Assembly: GCF_014700075.1 (NCBI RefSeq)
Contig: NZ_JACXBU010000018.1
Span: 1-61,610, forward strand
Length of the DNA: 61,610 nucleotides
Source of the DNA: Pseudomonas sp. JM0905a
GTDB taxonomy: Bacteria > Pseudomonadota > Gammaproteobacteria > Pseudomonadales > Pseudomonadaceae
Reading direction: 5' to 3'
Shown: positions 56,781 to 61,610 of the stretch, one piece after another
Layout of the letters: every line of letters starts with the position of its first letter
How positions within the stretch are numbered: position 1 is the first letter of the stretch
Program-made: the position numbers and the translations under genes
The notes under the pieces: model-generated
Database searches by the model: none
What the model was told of the DNA's origin: nothing
What the model saw: the letters and a program-made list of their open reading frames with translations, nothing else

Positions 56781-57716
56781 ATGTCCCTGAAACGCATCAT
56801 CAGTGTCGGCGCGACCCTGCTCATCCTCACCGTGGCGGTCGTGCTGGTGCGCACCCTTTGGCTGCACTACATGGATTCCCCCTGGACCCGCGACGGCCGC
56901 GTGCGCGCCGACGTGATCAACATCGCCCCCGACGTGGCCGGGCTGGTGGCCGATGTGCAGGTGCGGGACAACCAGAACGTAAAGGCCGGGGACCTGCTGC
57001 TGCGCATCGATCCCGCCCATTACCAGGTGGCGGTGAAACAGGCCGAAGCCCTGGTGGCGGCGCGCAAGGCCGCGCTGGATATGCGCAGGGTGAATGCCGA
57101 CCGCCGCGCCGACATGGACGACCTGGTGGTCTCCCGTGAGAGCCGTGAGGATGCCGGCCACCTGGCTGCCTCCGCTCTGGCGGAATACCAGGAGGCGGTC
57201 GCCGCCCTGGACGCCGCGAAGCTCAACCTGGCGCGCACCGAAGTGCGAGCCCCGGTGTCCGGCCACATCACCAACCTCAATGTCTACAAGGGCGACTTCG
57301 CAGAACGCGGTGAAGCGAGCATGGCGCTGGTGGATGACAGCTCCTTCTACGTCAACGGCTACTTCGAAGAGACGCGCCTGCCGCACATCAAGGTGGGTGA
57401 CCGTGCCGAGCTGCGCCTGATGAGCGGAGAGCGCATCAGCGGCCATGTGGACAGCATCGCCCGTGGCATCTACGACCGCGACAACCCGGAAAGCCGCGAG
57501 CTGATCGCCGATGTGAACCCCACCTTCAACTGGGTGCGCCTGGCCCAGCGCGTGCCGGTGCGCATCCACCTCGACGAGGTGCCGGAGGGCGTGCTGCTGG
57601 CCGCCGGGATGACCTGCACCGTGGTAATCGGCGAAGAGGGCAGGGAGCCGGAAACCTCTGGCCTGCTCAACCGATTATTGTTCGCCCTTTCATTCCGGAA
57701 CCCTACTAACGATTAG
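56781..57716 (+). CDS. HlyD/AaeA-like membrane fusion protein, system 2
   Basis: A 311-aa adaptor paralogous to the product at 39.4 kb, with anchor ISVGATLLILTVAVVLVRTL, the shared HYM-SPWTRDGRVRADV segment, lipoyl halves and NWVRLAQRVPVRIHLDEVP. It has a C-terminal extension (EEGREPETSGLLNRLLFAL) missing from system 1. Last gene of its operon; sequence composition changes sharply just after it. Confidence 0.92.
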   Translation: MSLKRIISVGATLLILTVAVVLVRTLWLHYMDSPWTRDGRVRADVINIAPDVAGLVADVQVRDNQNVKAGDLLLRIDPAHYQVAVKQAEALVAARKAALDMRRVNADRRADMDDLVVSRESREDAGHLAASALAEYQEAVAALDAAKLNLARTEVRAPVSGHITNLNVYKGDFAERGEASMALVDDSSFYVNGYFEETRLPHIKVGDRAELRLMSGERISGHVDSIARGIYDRDNPESRELIADVNPTFNWVRLAQRVPVRIHLDEVPEGVLLAAGMTCTVVIGEEGREPETSGLLNRLLFALSFRNPTND

Positions 57717-57894
57717 GTGAGATTTATTTCTTATAAATCAATCACTAACCAGATTTAACTTTTTCATATTTTTGTGCTGAGCGCGTCCGCCTGCAGGAGG
57801 CCACCCGCTCGCACTGGTGGTGAAAGCTCCAAGCAAGGTAATAGCGGCGGTAACTCAGGCCTTTTTGCGCGCTGGTCTCGATCAGATACTGGGG
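57717..57894. other. Composition boundary, start of accessory segment
   Basis: The first 65 bp are strongly AT-rich (TTATTTCTTATAAATCAATC...), unlike the preceding core gene. No gene or terminator hairpin is clear. This is the likely left edge of the inserted segment. Confidence 0.5.
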
Positions 57895-58116
57895 CTACAG
57901 CTCTGACATCTGAGGCAGAAGAGAGGACGGGTCGCAGGCGAGCTCGCTGGCGATCCGATATAGCTTTTCGACGGTAATGTTTACTTCACCCCGCTCGATC
58001 CGCCCCATGTAGCTGCGGTCGATACTGCAGGCCAACGCTAGAGCATCTTGCGAAATCCGGCAGGCATTCCTCTGTGCCCGGATGCGTTCCCCTAGCGCTT
58101 TCGCCAAGTTGTCCAT
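57895..58116 (-). CDS. XRE-family controller-type regulator
   Basis: A 73-aa single-domain helix-turn-helix protein: LGERIRAQRNACRISQDALA, then IDRSYMGRIERGEVNITVEKLYRIASELACDPSSLLP. The SYxxRIERGExNIT pattern is that of C (controller) proteins of restriction-modification systems and of related defence-island regulators. The start is placed at 58116 (MDNLAKAL); an in-frame start at 58167 is possible. Divergent from the two-gene operon at 58221, with a palindromic promoter between them. Confidence 0.85.
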   Translation of the reverse strand: MDNLAKALGERIRAQRNACRISQDALALACSIDRSYMGRIERGEVNITVEKLYRIASELACDPSSLLPQMSEL

Positions 58117-58155
58117 GACCGTCTCAATTTCACTTGAGGCGGAACTATCGTGCGT

Positions 58156-58186
58156 TTGCGGACGCACAGGCCACGGATTATAATCC
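58156..58186 (+). promoter_or_regulatory. Promoter with embedded palindromic operator
   Basis: TTGCGG (58156-58161), a 17-bp spacer and TATAAT (58179-58184). The -10 lies within the perfect palindrome GGATTATAATCC (58175-58186), and the -35 between inverted TGCGT/ACGCA copies (58151-58155, 58162-58166). The palindrome also presents TATAAT to the minus strand, so it may drive the XRE gene too. Confidence 0.65.
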
Positions 58187-58220
58187 GCATTTCTTTCGCG
58201 TTAACTCTTGTGGTTCCTCG

Positions 58221-58811
58221 ATGAAAACGGCCTCGTTTACCTTCGACAGGCGTCTGTATGAGCTGCTTCAGGAGGAAGCGCGGGCAAGGTTCACCACTCG
58301 TGAACTGCGTGATGCTTATGCCAAGCGCCTGGATGGCATGAATTTCCGTATCGGCGATTTACGTCGCTATGTGTATGAGCAAATCCGCCGAATGCTGCGC
58401 ATCGGCTGGGTTGTACTCGATGAGGAGCGTCGGTCGCGGGGGCAGGTCTACCGCCTGCAGTCCACACCGGCCCACCTGCAGCTGGAGCTGATCGACAACG
58501 GGTTCGAGAACAGTCTCAAATCTTCCTCTGAGCCAATGCAGGAACCTTCAGGTCCTGATGCACCGTCTGGACCGCTTGCACCTTCATCCAGCGCGGAGCA
58601 GCACTTGGAAGCGCTCCACAACGAGATCCGCTTGGACTTCCTGTCGTCGATGGGCGAGGCGGAGCGATACAAGCTGCTCCTGGATGAGTTGCCGCATCTG
58701 CGAGACAAGGTCGAAGCCGAATACCTGGAGGCTAGAGACCGCAGTTCACGCTTGCTCGGGCATCTCCGGGCTATCGAGAAGACACTCAAGACGCTTGCTG
58801 CTGCACGATGA
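58221..58811 (+). CDS. Unrecognised 196-aa protein: winged-helix-like head and coiled-coil tail
   Basis: I do not recognise a family. Residues 1-90 look like a winged-helix domain (TTRELRDAYAKRLDGMNF; DLRRYVYEQIRRMLRIGWVV; a basic hairpin EERRSRGQVYRL). A Pro/Ser-rich linker (about 97-125) and a charged helical, probably coiled-coil, C-terminus (about 125-196) follow. Its TGA overlaps the helicase ATG (ATGA), so the two are co-translated and probably partners. The ATG at 58221 is the best start; the frame is open to 58134. A DNA-binding adaptor for the helicase is a guess. Confidence 0.75.
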   Translation: MKTASFTFDRRLYELLQEEARARFTTRELRDAYAKRLDGMNFRIGDLRRYVYEQIRRMLRIGWVVLDEERRSRGQVYRLQSTPAHLQLELIDNGFENSLKSSSEPMQEPSGPDAPSGPLAPSSSAEQHLEALHNEIRLDFLSSMGEAERYKLLLDELPHLRDKVEAEYLEARDRSSRLLGHLRAIEKTLKTLAAAR

Positions 58812-60208
58812 CTAGATCGCTACGAGACTGGCAGTTCAGCTGCATCAAAAGGGCGTTGGAGCACTTTACCGTCACGCCGCACTTCTTCTGCCAGGCAACG
58901 CCGGGCGCCGGCAAGACGCGTATGGCGGCAGAGCTGGCTGGCAAACTGCTTGAGCAGGACAAGATCGATCTGGTGTTGTGCTTTGCGCCATCTTGCCAAG
59001 TTGTTGAAGGCTTTCGCTCGACCTTTGCGGCGGTGCTCGGCAGACGTCTGGATGGGCAAATGGGCGCAGTGGGAGCGGCGTTCACCTACCAGGCCATGGA
59101 GTACCGAGATGAAGGGTTCTGGCAGCTGCTTGATGACTATCGAGTGCTCGTGGTCTTCGATGAAATTCACCACTGTGCTGGTCATGACCCACTGCTCAGC
59201 AACGCCTGGGGTCAGCAGATACTCCGCCGGATACAAGACCGGGCGGCCTTCACCTTGGCTCTTTCCGGCACACCATGGCGTTCGGACGACAGGGCCATTG
59301 CCCAGGCGCGTTATTCGACGCCCGAGAGGCACTTGATCTGCGACTACCGCTACGGCCTGAAAGAAGCCATCGCCGACGGAGTGTGCCGTTCGCCTCGCAT
59401 TGTCCTGCTCGACAATCAGAAAGTGAAACTCACCGAGGAGTTGGGCACTGAAAGCACTGTGAGGATGTTTCCCAGCATCGCGAAGCTGTTGGGGGAATCA
59501 CCCGTCACCTACGAAGAACTGCTGCGGCACGACGAGGTGATCGAGGAACTGCTTGGCCTCGGCTGCAGCAAACTGGATGAGCTTCGCCAGAGCAAACCTG
59601 ATGCGGCTGGTTTGGTGGTCGCCACTGACATCGAGCACGCCCAGCAAATTGCTCGAGCCCTAGGCGCCAGGGGTGAGGGTTGCCGCATCGTGACCAACAA
59701 AACCCCCGATGCGCAGCACGTGATCAATGCGTTCAGGGATGGCGCCTGCCGTTGGATTGTTGCGGTTGGAATGATCAGCGAAGGCACGGACATCCCACGA
59801 CTGCAAGTGTGTTGTTATCTCAGCCGCATTCGCACCGAGTTGCACTACCGGCAAGTGCTGGGACGAGTGCTTCGGCGCACAGGCAAGTCCGATGATCAGG
59901 CTTGGTTGTTTATGCTTGCGGAATTGACCTTACAAGGTTTTGCAGAGCGAATCGCGGATGACTTGCCGGATGACCTGGCGGTACTAAACGCGATACAGAT
60001 ACCCGCCTCCACTCGAGATAAAACGCCCGGTCCGACAGGCGCTGTCGGCAACATCAGCGAACTCGATCGGAACATTAGAAGTAACACCGATCAGACTATT
60101 GGAAAAGACCCCGCAGGCACCGTTTCTCTAGGGGGCTTTACAGCCGAGCCAAGTTACCAGGTGAGTTTTTCCCAGTACTACAGGCAGCAGTTGCTAGCTT
60201 GTTTCTAA
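58808..60208 (+). CDS. SF2 DEAD/DEAH-type helicase (restriction Res-like)
   Basis: A 466-aa two-RecA-domain helicase. Walker A ATPGAGKTR (K36), motif II D118-E-I-H-H, motif III SGTPW (S153), motif V-like GMISEGTDIPRL and motif VI GRVLRRTG (R353, R356). DEIHH and SGTP are typical of type I/III restriction and defence helicases, not of RNA helicases. The C-terminal 60 residues are low in recognisable motifs and no nuclease domain is seen. The start overlaps the preceding gene. Codon use is less GC-rich than in core genes here, suggesting transfer. Confidence 0.88.
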   Translation: MTRSLRDWQFSCIKRALEHFTVTPHFFCQATPGAGKTRMAAELAGKLLEQDKIDLVLCFAPSCQVVEGFRSTFAAVLGRRLDGQMGAVGAAFTYQAMEYRDEGFWQLLDDYRVLVVFDEIHHCAGHDPLLSNAWGQQILRRIQDRAAFTLALSGTPWRSDDRAIAQARYSTPERHLICDYRYGLKEAIADGVCRSPRIVLLDNQKVKLTEELGTESTVRMFPSIAKLLGESPVTYEELLRHDEVIEELLGLGCSKLDELRQSKPDAAGLVVATDIEHAQQIARALGARGEGCRIVTNKTPDAQHVINAFRDGACRWIVAVGMISEGTDIPRLQVCCYLSRIRTELHYRQVLGRVLRRTGKSDDQAWLFMLAELTLQGFAERIADDLPDDLAVLNAIQIPASTRDKTPGPTGAVGNISELDRNIRSNTDQTIGKDPAGTVSLGGFTAEPSYQVSFSQYYRQQLLACF

Positions 60209-60220
60209 TACTGCGACGCC

Positions 60221-61253
60221 TTGCTCAGTTCTAGCGTGTCCACTTTGGAAAGCAGACAGGATCGACTGCTTCATTGGTCAGAAAAAACCAGGAGAGCATG
60301 GGAACCAAAATTCAGTCCGGCGCAGTTACCAGCAGGCGATCGAGCACTTCGAAGTGAGCTGGGGCGGCTTCTTACCGGCCACCAGCGAGAGCATCGCGCG
60401 CTACCTGGCCGACCATGCCGGCACGCTGGCGGCCAACACGCTGAAACTGCGTTTGGCCGCCCTGGCGCAATGGCACACCAGCCAGGGCTTTCCCGACCCG
60501 ACCAAGAGTCCCCTGGTGCGCCAGGTGCTGAAGGGCATCCGCACCCTGTACCCGAAACCGGAGAAGCAGGCTGAGCCGCTGCAACTGCGCGAGTTGGAGC
60601 GGTGCGTGGTTTGGTAGGAGCGGGTCGGGGAGGCGGCCCGTGTGGCAGGTGACCGGTCGCGACTACTGCGCTGCTGGCGGGACCGGGCTCTGCTGCTTGG
60701 CTTCTGGCGCGCCTTTCGCAGCGACGAGCTGTGTCGTCTGCAGATCGAGCACATCCAGGTGCGGCCGGGCGAGGGCATGCAACTGTTCCTGCCCTGGAGC
60801 AAGGCGGACCGTGACAACCAGGGGCGGACTTACCAGGCGCCAGCGTTGGCTCAGTTCTGCCCGGTGCAGGCCTATCTCGACTGGATCAGTGTCGCGGGCC
60901 TCACGCGTGAGCCGGTGTTCCGTGGCATTGACCGCTGGGGGCATTTGGACGAGCAGGCGCTGCACTCGCACAGCATCATTCCGCTGCTGCGTGCCGTGCT
61001 GAAGGGGGCCGGTTTACCCGCTGAGGCGTACAGCAGCCATTCCCTGCGCCGCGGGTTCGCCACCTGGGCGACCAGTAACGGTTGGGATCAGAAGGCGCTG
61101 ATGAGCTATGTCGGCTGGCGCGACGCCAAGTCGGCGCTGCGCCTTATCGAAAGCAGTGGCGTTTTCCCGGGGCAACTCCGGCCTTGGGCCTCCAGTGTTG
61201 AGTACGCTGCGCTACCGACCTTGCCGGGTCCAGATGCTTGGCGGGGTAATTGA
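60221..61253 (+). pseudogene. Inactivated tyrosine recombinase/integrase
   Basis: Three defects are visible. The N-terminal part (STLESRQDRLLHWSEKTRRAW) is in one frame and RSYQQAIEHFEVSWGGFLPA continues in another, so there is a frameshift near 60300-60320. An in-frame TAG at 60615-60617 follows ELERCVVW. The expected nucleophile Tyr after WRDAKSALR appears as Leu (RLIESSG). The rest is intact: core-binding domain, AFRSDELCRL, and the HSLRRGFATWA box. It looks like a decayed integrase of the inserted segment. Confidence 0.85.
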
Positions 61254-61610
61254 CCGGCTTGGGTGGTTGGATGTGGGAGGTGATGCGGACTACAGGTCGC
61301 GCTATCAATGGGGCGGGCGACCTCGCGCGCCGCTAGACGCCCCCGTGCTCCACAGCCTGCATCGACCTGACCAAGGCCTGGTTAATCCACCAAGGTCGCG
61401 AGCAAGGCCATGGCAAGCTTCACATATGTCTGCCTTACGCCAAAGGCTCTAGTCCAAGGGAATCGGCGGTAAGTTGGGCGATTTTATGTTCAGCCCGCGA
61501 TTATGCGGAGTCGCCCTAGAGGGACGGCGCAGGGGTCGATTCGGCGCACATTCCGCCTTTGATAGGCCTTCTCCACTCGCCATAAAAGTTGGTGGTTTCC
61601 TGTGATCTCT
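61254..61610. other. Right-end 357-bp region without a gene
   Basis: No supported reading frame. The short frames here lack start context. It may hold the right end of the inserted segment, but no repeat of a left-end sequence was found. Confidence 0.4.

Noticed and set aside
57895-60208. Classical restriction-modification system
   Set aside because: The controller-like protein and Res-like helicase fit, but no methyltransferase or nuclease motif is present in the segment.
61108-61452. 114-aa plus-strand frame at the right end
   Set aside because: It starts inside the integrase remnant in another frame and shows no family resemblance.

Overview
The window is about 61.6 kb of GC-rich gammaproteobacterial chromosome and is almost certainly Pseudomonas. 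Evidence for this is the argR-aruCFGDB-x-aruE-ltaE-alaS-lysC-rsmA-tRNA gene order, an AmrZ-type repressor, the fadD2/fadD1/phaJ1/hydrolase cluster, and many copies of Pseudomonas-type REP sequences. Gene calls rest on reading the translations and on remembered family motifs; no database search was run.

Layout. (1) 1-10.3 kb: a short sppA-like fragment, the arginine regulator ArgR, then the arginine succinyltransferase (AST) operon aruC-F-G-D-B, a small acidic protein, aruE, and threonine aldolase. Two matches to the ArgR half-site lie upstream of aruC. (2) 10.5-15.4 kb: alaS, lysC, rsmA/csrA, tRNA-Ser(GCT) and two identical tRNA-Arg(ACG) genes. (3) 15.4-19.5 kb: a DUF4124 protein, the Mg2+ channel mgtE with a leader peptide and hairpin, an AmrZ-like ribbon-helix-helix protein, a solitary phnN, and a 227-bp element with inverted ends. 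(4) 19.5-25 kb: an Lrp regulator, a fused indolepyruvate ferredoxin oxidoreductase, a Leu/Val/Phe dehydrogenase and tRNA-Arg(CCT). (5) 25-33.2 kb: a LysE exporter, a GlxA-type regulator, and a 2-aminoethylphosphonate-type import operon with its LysR regulator and a FAD oxidoreductase. (6) 33.4-40.2 kb: a TetR-HlyD-ABC-ABC2 efflux operon divergent from a FUSC/DUF1656/HlyD efflux operon. (7) 40.4-51.3 kb: phaJ1, a lysophospholipase-like hydrolase, a solute-binding protein, fadD2, fadD1, hrpA and a DUF3087 protein. (8) 51.7-57.7 kb: a LysR regulator divergent from a second FUSC efflux operon, complete with its own outer membrane factor. (9) 57.7-61.6 kb: a lower-GC accessory segment with a controller-type XRE protein, an unrecognised 196-aa protein, a restriction-type SF2 helicase and a dead tyrosine integrase.

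How the genes work together. The AST block converts arginine to glutamate plus succinate under ArgR. The LeuDH and IOR genes suggest amino-acid deamination followed by 2-oxoacid oxidation under Lrp. The phosphonate block would import an aminophosphonate and oxidise it. The fad block activates fatty acids and can link beta-oxidation to PHA precursors. Three export systems lie close together.

The most novel item is the 57.9-60.2 kb XRE/196-aa/helicase module. It has a palindromic promoter and sits beside a decayed integrase, and it looks like an uncharacterised mobile, possibly anti-phage, unit. A REP hairpin translated in frame inside the second FUSC protein is the other striking observation.
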